A program made the position numbers and the translations under genes. This document shows positions 32,814 through 41,566 of a stretch of 45,949 nucleotides of DNA, in pieces. Location of the stretch: contig NZ_CALMPA010000034.1 in NCBI RefSeq assembly GCF_937871615.1, forward strand, positions 1-45,949, read 5' to 3'. The notes beneath the pieces are model-generated. The model worked only from the letters and a program-made list of their open reading frames with translations, ran no database searches and had not been told where the DNA came from. Source of the DNA: an uncultured Sphingomonas sp. (lineage in GTDB: Bacteria > Pseudomonadota > Alphaproteobacteria > Sphingomonadales > Sphingomonadaceae). The stretch's first letter is position 1; the number at the start of each line of letters is the position of its first letter.

Positions 32814-33838
32814 AGATCGCGCGATCCCGGATATTCGTCATTGCCGCCGTCGGCGTAGGACTAGTGACGGCCGTTGGTCTGGCAGGCGTCGTGCGCGAGG
32901 CCGCGGAAGCCGATGAAAAGCCCACGGCGATCCCGCAACGTGTCTTCACCGATCAGGGCGAGACCGTGCTTCGCCTCGATCGGGCGACGCTGGCGCGCAG
33001 CGGGATTACCACTACGCCGCTCGCGGCGAGCGACGGCGCGACGAGCACGCCGGTCTTCGCCACGATCGTCGATACCGCACGGCTGACCGATCTCGCCAAC
33101 GCCTGGTCGGTCAACAGTGCACAGGCCGCCGCGGCTCGCGCGCGGGCGACGGCTTCGGCGGCCGCGCTCGCGCGAACCCGGCAACTCTATGCCGATGCCC
33201 AAAATGCCTCGCTCGCGCAGCTGCAGGCTGCCGAAGCGGCGTATCAGACGGATCGCGCCGGAGTGGAGGCCGCCCAGGCACAAGCGACGACCGCGATCGC
33301 CAGCGCACGGCAGGAGTTCGGGTCCGCGCTGCTGCCCGGCTCTCCGCTCGTCGCCGCGATCGTCGGCCGCCGTTTGCTGCTGGTGCAGGTCGCGCTGCCG
33401 GCCGATATCGATGCGGCGCCGGCCACCCTCACGCTCGAAGGCGACGGCGGCGCACGCGCCACTGCCCGTTTCGTCGGCGTCGCGGCGCGGAGTGACCCGC
33501 GCGTCCCGGGGCGCGGCGCTTATTATGTTGTTCCCGCTTCAAGCGACCTCGTCCCCGGGATGAGCGTCACCGCCGATCTGCCAGTCAGGGCAACCGGCCG
33601 CGCGGCCGCCGTCCCACAATCCGCGATCGTCGACTGGCAGGGGAAGAGCTGGGTCTATCGTCGTCGCGCCGACGGCGCCTTCGCTCGTCTGCCCATTACC
33701 GCCGACCGGCGCGACCAGCGGGGCAATTTCATTGTCGCCAACCTGCAGCCCGGCACAATGATCGTGACGCATGGCGCGCAGCTCCTGCTGTCCGAAGAAC
33801 TGCGCGGCAACGCGCCCGCCGCCGATAGCGACGATTGA
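32810..33838 (+). CDS. HlyD/CusB-like periplasmic adaptor of the RND pump
   Basis: A 342-residue membrane-fusion protein with an N-terminal helix (IFVIAAVGVGLVTAVGLAG), a helical hairpin with Ala-rich coiled-coil (residues about 105-170), a beta-barrel domain (LVPGMSVTADLPVR) and a membrane-proximal domain (GTMIVTHGAQLLLSEEL). It links the TolC-like channel with the RND pump. Stop and start of the neighbours overlap on both sides, so the three genes act as one unit. Confidence 0.85.
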   Translation: MKIARSRIFVIAAVGVGLVTAVGLAGVVREAAEADEKPTAIPQRVFTDQGETVLRLDRATLARSGITTTPLAASDGATSTPVFATIVDTARLTDLANAWSVNSAQAAAARARATASAAALARTRQLYADAQNASLAQLQAAEAAYQTDRAGVEAAQAQATTAIASARQEFGSALLPGSPLVAAIVGRRLLLVQVALPADIDAAPATLTLEGDGGARATARFVGVAARSDPRVPGRGAYYVVPASSDLVPGMSVTADLPVRATGRAAAVPQSAIVDWQGKSWVYRRRADGAFARLPITADRRDQRGNFIVANLQPGTMIVTHGAQLLLSEELRGNAPAADSDD

Positions 33839-36800
33839 TGACCGCGCAGCCTAAGGGGCCGCAGGCCGCGCTCATCGGCCTTGCGGTGCGGTTCCGCGGC
33901 ATCACGGTCGCGCTCGCCTGCCTGCTGGTCGTCTATGGCCTGCTGAGCCTTCGTCACGCCGAATATGGCGTCTATCCCGAGTTCGCGCCGCCGCAGGTCG
34001 GCATCCAGACCGAAGCGCCGGGGTTATCACCCGAGCAGGTCGAGCTGCTCGTGACGCGGCCGATCGAGGCGGTGGTCACCGGGCTGCCGGGTGTCCAGGC
34101 AGTGCGCTCGAACTCGATCCAGGGGCTGTCGGCGATCAATCTGGTGTTCGCGCCTGGCAGCGATATCAATCGCGATCGACAGCTCGCTGCCGAGCGGCTG
34201 GCCTCGGTCGCGCAGTCGCTGCCGCAAGGTGTCGCCGCGCCGGCGCTGACCCCGCTGACCACCTCCACCAGCACGATCCTGGTCGTCGGCCTCACATCGA
34301 CCCGCCAGTCGCTGATGACGCTCCACACGACCGCTGAATGGACCGTCCGCCGGAGCCTGCTCGCGGTGCCCGGGGTAGCCGACGCGACCGTCTTCGGCGG
34401 CGAGGTGCGCTCGATCCAGATCCAGCTTCATCCCGACCAGCTGCGGCGCTACGGTGTTGCGACCAATGACGTGCTCGCCGCCGCGCGCAATGCCACCGGG
34501 CTGCGCGGCGCCGGCGTGATCGACACCGCCAACCAGCGTATCGTCCTGCAGAGCGACGGGCAGATGCTCGACCCGCGCGGGCTGGCGCGGACGATCGTCT
34601 CAGCCGCGCCGACCGGCCGGGTGACGCTGGGCGATGTCGCCGAGGTGGTCGAGGCGCCCGAGCCGCCGATCGGGGCCGCGACGGTGATGGGCAAGCCCGG
34701 CGTCATCATCAACATCACGCAGCAATATGGTGCCGATACCCTCACGGTGACACGCGCAGCGGAGGCGGCGCTCGCCGATCTCAAGCCGGCGCTGGCGGCA
34801 CAGGGTATCATGCTCCACGACCGGCTGTTCCGCCCCGCCGATTTCATCGGCACCGCGCTCGCCAACATCCAGCATTCGCTGCTGCTCGGCGGCGTGCTGG
34901 TGGTCGTCGTGCTGTTCCTGTTCCTGTTCAACCTGCGCACCGCGGCGATCGCCTGCACCGCCATCCCCCTGTCGCTGCTCACCGCGACCTTGCTGTTGTC
35001 GCGCTTCGGGATCACGCTCAACACGATGACGCTCGGCGGCCTCGCGATCGCGATCGGCGAGGTGGTCGACGATGCTGTGATCGGAATCGAGAATATCGTC
35101 CACCGGCTGCGCGAGAACCAGGCGCTCGATACGCCGCGTCCACGCGCAAACGTCGTCATCGACGCGGTGTTCGAGGTGCGCAGCGCGGTGGTCTATGCGA
35201 CGCTCGCGGTGATCCTGGTGTTCGTGCCCGTGATCGCCTTGTCGGGCCTTGGAGGCCGTCTCTTCGCGCCGCTCGGCATCGCCTATATCCTCGCGGTGCT
35301 TGCCTCGCTGCTCGTTGCGCTCACCGTGACCCCGGCGCTGGGCATGATGTGGCTCTCAGGCCAGCATCACGAGACCGACGATGCGCCCGTCGCGCGCTTC
35401 ACCCGCTCGCGCTATGAGAGCATTCTTGCGCCGTTGATCGGCCGGGCGAAGCCGATGATGATCGGCACCCTCGGCCTGATCCTGGTCGGATGCGCGGCTT
35501 TGCCCTTCTTCTCGCTGAGCTTCATCCCGAAGCTCAAGGAGGGGCATTTCATCCTGCATATGGCGGCCGCACCAGGCACGTCGCTTAATCAATCGCTCGA
35601 TCTCGGCGCGCGGGTCACGCAGGCGCTTCGCCATATCCCCGAGGTTCGTTCGGTATCACAGCGCATCGGCCGCGCCGAGAAATCCGACGATATCTGGGGG
35701 CCGCATTACAGCGAGTTCGATATCGACCTGGTGCCGCTCAACGGCGCACCGAGCGACGCGGCCGAAGCGAAGATCAATCGCACGCTCGGCAGTTTTGTTG
35801 GCGCCAGCATGTCGCTCAAGACCTTTCTCACCGAGCGAGTCGAGGAAACGCTGTCCGGCACCGGCGCGCCGGTCGCGGTCAACATCTTCGGCGACGATCT
35901 CGATGCGGTCGATGCCAAGGCGGCTGAGGTCGCGACCGCGCTCAAGAGCATTCCCGGTGCCGCGGATGTCCAGGTGCTCGCCGCGCCCGGCCTGCCACAA
36001 CTCGGGATCCGATTGCGGCCCGCCGATCTCCAGCGTTGGGGGATGAACCCGGTCGAGGTGCTCGACGCGGTGCGTATCGCCTATCAGGGCGACATCGTCG
36101 GCCAGACCTATGAAGGCGATCGCGCCTTCAACGTGATCGCGCTGATGGACCGCGCGAGCCGCGACGATCCGTCGCGCATCGCTGATCTGCCGATCAGGAC
36201 GCCGGGCGGCACGTTCGTCCCGCTGCGACAGCTCGCGGATATCGTGCCCTCCTCGGGCCGCTATCAAGTGCGCCATGACGGCGGCCGCCGCGTCCAGACG
36301 GTGACCGTCAATGTTCCGAGCGGCGATATTGCGGGCTTTGTCGCGAATGCGCGCGAGCGGGTCGGTCGGATCGCGCTGCCGGCGGGCACTTATATCACCT
36401 TCGCCGGCACCGCCGATGCGCAGGCGGAGGCGCAACGTAGCCTGTTCATCAACACGCTGGTCGCGGCGGTCGGCATCGTCCTGCTGCTCGCAATCGTCAC
36501 CCGCAACTCGCGCAACCTGCTGCTGGTGCTCGCCAATCTACCGTTCGCCTGCGTCGGCGGCGTGCTTGCCGTGCTGGTGACCGGCGGACAATTATCGCTC
36601 GGCGCCCTGGTCGGATTTGTGACGCTCGCCGGGATCACGCTGCGCAACTCGATCATGATGATTGCGCATTTCGAGCATCTGGTGACGGTGGACGGGCGCG
36701 CGTGGAACGCCTCGACCGCGATCGAGGGGGCGAGCGACCGGCTGGTGCCGATCGTGATGACCTCGCTCGTCACCGCGCTCGGTCTGCTGCCGCTCGCGAT

Positions 36801-36957
36801 CGGTATGGGCGATCCCGGGCGCGAGGTGGAGGGGCCGATGGCCGCGGTGATCCTCGGCGGGCTGATGACCTCGATGCTGCTCAACCTGCTCGTGCTCCCG
36901 ACGCTGGCGCTGGCGTTCGGGCGGTTTGGCGACTGGGCCTCCGTCGCCGAAAGCTAG
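33838..36957 (+). CDS. Heavy-metal-efflux RND pump, CzcA/CusA-like
   Basis: A 1039-residue inner-membrane pump with twelve helices and two large periplasmic loops. The proton-relay motif in the fourth helix is GEVVDDAVIGIEN, which carries the Asp pair of metal-exporting RND pumps (CzcA/CusA group) rather than the drug-exporting AcrB motif. ATG at 33838 overlaps the adaptor stop; a TTG just upstream is not preferred. Which metal is exported cannot be decided from the sequence: zinc, cobalt, cadmium, copper and silver are possible. Confidence 0.85.
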   Translation: MTAQPKGPQAALIGLAVRFRGITVALACLLVVYGLLSLRHAEYGVYPEFAPPQVGIQTEAPGLSPEQVELLVTRPIEAVVTGLPGVQAVRSNSIQGLSAINLVFAPGSDINRDRQLAAERLASVAQSLPQGVAAPALTPLTTSTSTILVVGLTSTRQSLMTLHTTAEWTVRRSLLAVPGVADATVFGGEVRSIQIQLHPDQLRRYGVATNDVLAAARNATGLRGAGVIDTANQRIVLQSDGQMLDPRGLARTIVSAAPTGRVTLGDVAEVVEAPEPPIGAATVMGKPGVIINITQQYGADTLTVTRAAEAALADLKPALAAQGIMLHDRLFRPADFIGTALANIQHSLLLGGVLVVVVLFLFLFNLRTAAIACTAIPLSLLTATLLLSRFGITLNTMTLGGLAIAIGEVVDDAVIGIENIVHRLRENQALDTPRPRANVVIDAVFEVRSAVVYATLAVILVFVPVIALSGLGGRLFAPLGIAYILAVLASLLVALTVTPALGMMWLSGQHHETDDAPVARFTRSRYESILAPLIGRAKPMMIGTLGLILVGCAALPFFSLSFIPKLKEGHFILHMAAAPGTSLNQSLDLGARVTQALRHIPEVRSVSQRIGRAEKSDDIWGPHYSEFDIDLVPLNGAPSDAAEAKINRTLGSFVGASMSLKTFLTERVEETLSGTGAPVAVNIFGDDLDAVDAKAAEVATALKSIPGAADVQVLAAPGLPQLGIRLRPADLQRWGMNPVEVLDAVRIAYQGDIVGQTYEGDRAFNVIALMDRASRDDPSRIADLPIRTPGGTFVPLRQLADIVPSSGRYQVRHDGGRRVQTVTVNVPSGDIAGFVANARERVGRIALPAGTYITFAGTADAQAEAQRSLFINTLVAAVGIVLLLAIVTRNSRNLLLVLANLPFACVGGVLAVLVTGGQLSLGALVGFVTLAGITLRNSIMMIAHFEHLVTVDGRAWNASTAIEGASDRLVPIVMTSLVTALGLLPLAIGMGDPGREVEGPMAAVILGGLMTSMLLNLLVLPTLALAFGRFGDWASVAES

Positions 36958-36990
36958 CATTCGCCCGGTACGCGGGCAGTCCGGCGAGTC

Positions 36991-37197
36991 CTACCTGTCA
37001 TCGACGTGATCGGCTTTGTCAGCTCGCAATACCAGCATCGCAAAGGTGAGCGCGGCGAACACTGCCCCCGCGACAAAAGTAGCCCGGGCACCCAAATGAT
37101 CCCATAGCAGACCCGCGAGGATGCTCGCTGTCAGCAACGCGCAGCCCGTTGCCAGATTGAATAGCCCGAAACCTGAACTGCGCAGGTCTGGAGGCAT
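36991..37197 (-). pseudogene. C-terminal remnant of an MFS transporter
   Basis: Sixty-eight codons read MPPDLRSSGFGLFNLATGCA, then two helices (LLTASILAGLLWDHLGA and FVAGAVFAALTFAMLVLRA) and the stop. PPDLR-x-x-x-FGLFNL is the conserved eleventh-helix motif of MFS exporters, so only the last two of twelve helices remain. Upstream the match ends at about 37200, exactly where a kinase remnant begins on the other strand. Confidence 0.6.
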
Positions 37198-37206
37198 AAG
37201 AGACCT

Positions 37207-37458
37207 TTCAGCGTTGCAGCAGACGGCGAAAGCGTGAATCTCGGCGTCCGCGACGACGGCCCGGGCGTTGCCCCCAATCAATATGAGCAGATCAAGCGCA
37301 GATTTGTACGGCTCGACTCCGCCAGAAGCACGTCGCGGTCGGATTTGGGGCTCGCGCTGGTCGATGCAATTGCGCGTTTACATGGCGGCCAGCTAGTCTT
37401 GGGAAATGCCGCACCCGGCTTGGCGGTGGATGTGCGCATTCCGCTTGCACCGGTATGA
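37207..37458 (+). pseudogene. C-terminal remnant of a histidine kinase
   Basis: This frame reads VAADGESVNLGVRDDGPGV, then RFVRLDSARSTSRSDLGLAL and IARLHGGQLVLGNAAPGLAV, ending RIPLAPV. It is the N/G-box end of a HATPase domain from a sensor kinase; the HisKA region and membrane parts are missing. The joint with the MFS remnant on the other strand shows that two genes lost their fronts to one rearrangement. Confidence 0.6.
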
Positions 37459-37551
37459 CCGATACCTGCTTCGTCAATCTTCCGTCCGATGCCTTCAGCA
37501 GTACGGTCTGGAAGAAGCCCTTTATCCAGCGTTTCGAATCCAAATAACCGA

Positions 37552-38109
37552 TTAAACGGGCTGATCGACACCCAGGCCCTCCGCCAGCGCGCGCATTAAG
37601 CGTACCGCATCATCCAGCGCCCGATGAGGGACCGGAGTCAGGTCCAGATAGCGAACAACCCGCGCGTACCCTTCCCGCTCAAGGCGAAGGGCGACGTGGT
37701 CAAAATCGGAGAGACGGAAGATCGCGCGATCGAGCGACGCACCGACCAGCATATTCAACCAGCGGACATCGTGTTCCCCGCCATCGACCAAGGCGTGACC
37801 ACGAAAGCCGATAATAGAATTCAGCCGCTCAAGAGCGGCCTGAGGCTCTAAGCCCGCCTCCAGATCCTCGCGGGCGATACCATGCACGAGGGCCGAATCG
37901 GGCGACCAGACGCCAAGTTCGACCCACTTCGCTGTTGGCTTGATCAACGTCGACCACCCCTCCAGCGGCTGGCCGGGTCCCACCCATCGGCACACGCCAA
38001 CTTCGATCGGATAGGTGCCTGGGAGCAGCGAGCTCGCCTCAAAATCGAGGGTGACCAGCGGCCACGGAAACAGGGAATGGTTGACCATCTGGATTTTACT
38101 CAGACTCAT
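37552..38109 (-). CDS. DEDDh-family 3'-5' exonuclease (DnaQ-like)
   Basis: A 185-residue protein with the exonuclease motifs: Asp22 and Glu24 in LVTLDFEASSL, Asp114 in the EHD of ALVDGGEHDVRWL, and His162 with Asp167 in PHRALDDAVRLM. Such enzymes remove nucleotides from 3' ends of DNA or RNA. I start at MSLSKIQMVN, but MVNHSLF seven codons later is equally plausible. It is the last gene of a six-gene minus-strand cluster with a Lon-like ATPase. Confidence 0.75.
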   Translation of the reverse strand: MSLSKIQMVNHSLFPWPLVTLDFEASSLLPGTYPIEVGVCRWVGPGQPLEGWSTLIKPTAKWVELGVWSPDSALVHGIAREDLEAGLEPQAALERLNSIIGFRGHALVDGGEHDVRWLNMLVGASLDRAIFRLSDFDHVALRLEREGYARVVRYLDLTPVPHRALDDAVRLMRALAEGLGVDQPV

Positions 38110-38166
38110 AAATCTTGAGAAACCATCGAAATACCGGGCGCGCGTCGTTGCGTCGGCGCACCTATT

Positions 38167-38463
38167 TCACCCAGGCCCTGGAGGTTTCGCGCCCACATCG
38201 AGCCCGCCAGTGGGACCGTGCAGCGCTCGCGCGAGGATCGCGTGCACCAGCGCCCATGGTCCGTCGCTGCGCCGGTGGCCTGCCACCTCGAACGCCAGTT
38301 CCAGCGGCTCGACGCCCATGGCAGGGGCGCCGTTTTGCGAGAGGTGGACCGAGTAGCGACTGACCGCGGCGAGATCGCTTTCGTTGCTCGCCACGATCGT
38401 CCCGATCCGATGGCGGACCCGTGGGTCGCCGGCCGGCCAGACTTCGGCTGTGATCACCAGCAT
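38167..38463 (-). CDS. Unknown 98-residue protein
   Basis: It starts at MLVITAEVWPAGD behind AGAGAGGACGG, a good ribosome site; a longer in-frame extension has no support. The protein alternates strands and helices (RIGTIVASNESDLAAVSRYS, then LELAFEVAGHRRSDG) and resembles small conserved hypotheticals of sphingomonad plasmids and islands. No catalytic residues can be named. It sits 14 bases after the HUH-motif gene and 57 before the exonuclease. Confidence 0.6.
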   Translation of the reverse strand: MLVITAEVWPAGDPRVRHRIGTIVASNESDLAAVSRYSVHLSQNGAPAMGVEPLELAFEVAGHRRSDGPWALVHAILARALHGPTGGLDVGAKPPGPG

Positions 38464-38477
38464 CGTGCCGTCCTCTC

Positions 38478-39089
38478 TTAGTTTGCCACCAGATGGGCCT
38501 GCCAGGCTTGCCACGCGCTGCGATGACCGGGGTCCGAGCAGAGTGCGGTCGCCGCAGCGCCGAATCCGCCGGCGGTCAGAAACCGTGCTGGGATGATCAG
38601 ATGGCAATGCGGCGCATTGGCCGAGAGCGCGAGCGCCGGCTGGTGCAGCACCAGGATCACCGCGTGGCAGCTGTGCGTGAAGGAACTGGCATAACTTCGC
38701 ACCCGCTCGTAGCCGACATGCAGCGGCTCGCTTCGATCAAGGTCGATGGTAATTTGAGCAAAAGCGTGCCGCGCAAACAGCGGCAGCATTTCATCGTAAC
38801 GGGCGAGGAGGTGCTCGGGCACCATATATTCGCTCGGCGCCGCGCGTGGGAGGAGCACGTCGTACCGTGCCGCGCGACCAAATTCCGGATCGTCACCTGG
38901 CCGGAGCTTCTTGAGGACGTAGCCGGCGATTCCCGGCCGCGGGCCATCGCCTTGCCACCACGCCCGGAGGAAGCGGAAGCCCTCGTGAGTGCCGCCGCCA
39001 TCGCAGAAGCGTTCGAGCGAGGCCTGCGCTGGCGATGCGGTTGGTGCGGCAGGCGCTGGCGCCGCGGTGGTTTTCTTCTTCGTCGCCAT
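38478..39089 (-). CDS. HUH-motif protein, possible single-domain relaxase-like
   Basis: A 203-residue protein. After an Ala/Pro-rich basic N-terminus comes a folded part that ends in the motif LVLHQPALALSANAPHCHLI, continued by IPAR. This parallels ALHKPD...FHAHIVLSLRP in the relaxase of this window: LH(K/Q)P, a short spacer, N, then HxH, hydrophobics and Arg. His161 and His163 would be the metal ligands. A catalytic Tyr cannot be placed with certainty; Tyr132 (VRSYASSF) is a candidate. It overlaps the upstream gene's stop (TGACATG) and is surely part of its operon. The HUH call rests on motif likeness only. Confidence 0.5.
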   Translation of the reverse strand: MATKKKTTAAPAPAAPTASPAQASLERFCDGGGTHEGFRFLRAWWQGDGPRPGIAGYVLKKLRPGDDPEFGRAARYDVLLPRAAPSEYMVPEHLLARYDEMLPLFARHAFAQITIDLDRSEPLHVGYERVRSYASSFTHSCHAVILVLHQPALALSANAPHCHLIIPARFLTAGGFGAAATALCSDPGHRSAWQAWQAHLVAN

Positions 39090-39090
39090 G

Positions 39091-39573
39091 TCAGCAGCCC
39101 TCTGTCACGAAATCGGGGGCAGCGGGCAGCGATCGGCAGGTCACCAGCCCCAATTGCGACACGCGGACGATCGGCTCGGCCGGCGATGCGGGGACAAATT
39201 CGAGACCACGCTCACCGCGGCGCGCTGTGCAGCGTTCGAGCCAGCCGTCGCCGCCGTGATCGGCGAACAGCAGGTCGTAATCGACTGCCCCGGCATCGTA
39301 CCTCACCAGGATGAGATCATAGCCAGTCGCATCCGCGATCCTTGCGGCCTCGGTCGCTACCAGCGGTCGCCAGCACGGCGTCCCACCGATCACCAGCATT
39401 GCCTGCGGCAGCAGCAGGCAATGCGCGAGGCATGGATCGTATTGCTCTGGAGCAAGGTCGACCGGTCCGCCGATATCGGCGGCGAGCTTCATCATGACAT
39501 TGCGGATCGCCTGACGCGGGCGCGGCAGCGGGTCGGCGCCAGTGTTCGGGCGCCGGATCGGCATATTATACAT
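39091..39573 (-). CDS. Unknown 160-residue protein of the AAA cluster
   Basis: I do not recognise this protein. A helical first part (RQAIRNVMMKLAADIGGPVD) is followed by strands such as LLLPQAMLVIGGTPC and GYDLILVRYDAGAVDYDLLF, suggesting a single alpha/beta domain, and it contains five cysteines. It lies 132 bases after the AAA gene and abuts the HUH-motif gene. Start at MYNMPIRR; a second Met three codons later could be used instead. Confidence 0.55.
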   Translation of the reverse strand: MYNMPIRRPNTGADPLPRPRQAIRNVMMKLAADIGGPVDLAPEQYDPCLAHCLLLPQAMLVIGGTPCWRPLVATEAARIADATGYDLILVRYDAGAVDYDLLFADHGGDGWLERCTARRGERGLEFVPASPAEPIVRVSQLGLVTCRSLPAAPDFVTEGC

Positions 39574-39705
39574 TGAGGTTTTCTACCTTTTCCGAGGAGC
39601 GCGACAGCGAGCCGGGTCGCACCCTTCTTTTTCATTCAATCGGCTCAGCCACTGGCGAGACCGCTTCTTCATCTGTCGTTCGCCGCGCGGGCGATCTTCG
39701 CGCGA

Positions 39706-40683
39706 TCAACTCCTCCGCGGGCCGTGGCCGTCGGCCAGCGCCGCGGTGAGCAAGGCACGCGTGTCGCGAGCAAGCGCACGGATCGACGGATGCCGCGCGA
39801 ACCGATCGCGCAGCAGCGTGACTGCGCCGACCGGCAGGTCGGGCAGCATGGTCACGGGCACCTCCCACCGCTTCGCCGTTTCGCGGATGACCGAGGTCAG
39901 CAGCGCGTCAAAATCGTCCGCTCCGAGTTTCGGCACCTCGATCACATGGAACCGCGACAGCAGCGGCCGCGGAATCGGGGACAGGTCATTGGCGCAGGCG
40001 ATCCAGTTGACGTGGCTGAGATCGCAATCGGTCAACAGATACTGGTCATGCCAAGCAACCGACGAGGCGCGGTCGAGCATCGCCAGCAACGCGCGATGCG
40101 GATGGCCGCTCCGCTGTGACCCGCCCGCCTTATCGAGTTCATCGAGGATCAGCAGCGGGTTGGCGCAGTGATTGTCCGCCATGACGATCAGCGGCCAGGC
40201 CGGCTGGGCGCTGCTCCAGCCACGTGCGGTGCCGGACAACATCCGGTCATCGCTGGTCGAACCGAGTTCGAGCGTCGCGCTGTCGAGATCCAGCGCAGCA
40301 CCAAGCCTTCGGGCGAACCAGGTTTTTCCTGCACCGGGCTCGCCCACCAACAGGAGCGGATCGAAGTTGATCCAGGGACGCCCGAGCGCGACCTGTGCGC
40401 GTAACTGGCGTTCGACATCGCCAACCAGTTGGCGGCTCCACGGCGCCTCCGTTGCCAGCGCGGCAAGCCGGGGCAACTGACCATGCCCGTCCGGGCGCAT
40501 CGCGTCGGCGCCGGCCAGCCGCAGCGGGACGGTCAACCGGTCCCACATTGGATCCGGCTGTAGCGTTGGGCGGCAGATGACGCGGAACTCCTCGTTCGGC
40601 CATCTTTGACGGTGACGGACCACCGGCGGCGTTGCGGGTGCCGGTTGCTCCGAGGTGTTGCGGATATTCGAGTCTTCCATCAC
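39706..40683 (-). CDS. Lon-like AAA+ ATPase without a protease domain
   Basis: A 325-residue AAA+ protein: Walker A GEPGAGKT (114-121), Walker B LLILDELDK (177-185), sensor 1 WIACAND (227-233), and an arginine-finger SRF (243-245). The pattern after Walker B (DELDKAGGS...LLAMLDRA) and the LSPIPRPLLSRF stretch are those of Lon-type ATPases, but the protein ends without any serine-lysine protease domain. It must therefore act as a remodeler or motor for a partner. Its start overlaps the stop of the upstream gene (ATGA), so it is the second gene of the cluster. Confidence 0.75.
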   Translation of the reverse strand: MMEDSNIRNTSEQPAPATPPVVRHRQRWPNEEFRVICRPTLQPDPMWDRLTVPLRLAGADAMRPDGHGQLPRLAALATEAPWSRQLVGDVERQLRAQVALGRPWINFDPLLLVGEPGAGKTWFARRLGAALDLDSATLELGSTSDDRMLSGTARGWSSAQPAWPLIVMADNHCANPLLILDELDKAGGSQRSGHPHRALLAMLDRASSVAWHDQYLLTDCDLSHVNWIACANDLSPIPRPLLSRFHVIEVPKLGADDFDALLTSVIRETAKRWEVPVTMLPDLPVGAVTLLRDRFARHPSIRALARDTRALLTAALADGHGPRRS

Positions 40684-41246
40684 TCGTCTCCCTCATCACC
40701 GTCGATCGGCCGGGCGGATTCCAACTTGCGCAGCCGGTCGGCGACGAGCAGGTCGGCCGCCAGAAGGCCCGCATCGCGTTCGGCGAAATCGGCCCAGGGA
40801 TGCTCATTGACCGCGCGCAGCTGCTGGCCGAATCGGAAACAGCACCCGTCGCGATCCTCACCATCGGGATCGGGCACGAACCACAGGTCGCCGGTACTCG
40901 GCGCCGCCCACAGTCGCCAGGCGCGATGCCAGTCGATCCCGTTCGCGGTCCACACCGCGATGGAGATGTACATCGTATCACGCCCGTCATTGGTCTTGCC
41001 CATGCCGGGGGCCAGCCCGTCGCAGCGCGCCTTGGCCAGCACGTTGGTAATCCGCTCATCGCTGTTCTTTGCGTTCAGCGGCACCAGAAGCAGATCGCCC
41101 GCCTTCGTATAGCGGTGATCTTTGAGGAACCGGATCGGCGAGTCCGGCCGCATCTCGAGTTGCCACCCGGCAAGCTCGGCAAGCACGACCACCGGGGCGA
41201 GCGCGCGGGCGCGCTCCATTCGGCGAGCGAGATAGGATGTAGTCAT
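40680..41246 (-). CDS. Unknown protein leading the AAA cluster
   Basis: A 188-residue protein starting MTTSYLARRMERARALAP. The chain has basic, Trp-rich patches (WTANGIDWHRAWRLWAAPST) and a C-terminal acidic tail (DGDEGDE). It is not recognised. It overlaps the AAA start by four bases and is first in the group, so the promoter must lie in the 320-base gap to its right. Its sequence would suit a DNA- or substrate-binding partner of the ATPase, but nothing proves this. Confidence 0.55.
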   Translation of the reverse strand: MTTSYLARRMERARALAPVVVLAELAGWQLEMRPDSPIRFLKDHRYTKAGDLLLVPLNAKNSDERITNVLAKARCDGLAPGMGKTNDGRDTMYISIAVWTANGIDWHRAWRLWAAPSTGDLWFVPDPDGEDRDGCCFRFGQQLRAVNEHPWADFAERDAGLLAADLLVADRLRKLESARPIDGDEGDE

Positions 41247-41566
41247 TGTATAGGTCCGTGACTGGGGCGCCCGATCGGCTGCGATCGCGGCGCGCAGGAA
41301 GATTTTCACCTCTCGGCGACAGCCACGAACCTTCCCCAATCACTTTCTATAAAGCCGGCCGGATGGCCGATGATCGGCTCACATGGCCGACTGCGGGCGG
41401 AATTTCCTATTTCCGGACCTGGGCCGTCTCCTGCCAGTCCGGTCTGTGATGGTCGGGCCTGGGAAGCTGCCGATCGCCTTCCGACCCATTTGCTGCCGCC
41501 CGTGCCTGCTGCTTTTTCGGACGCGGAGTGAAACCCGGAGCCGCACCCCGACGCCGTCCGGACGGG

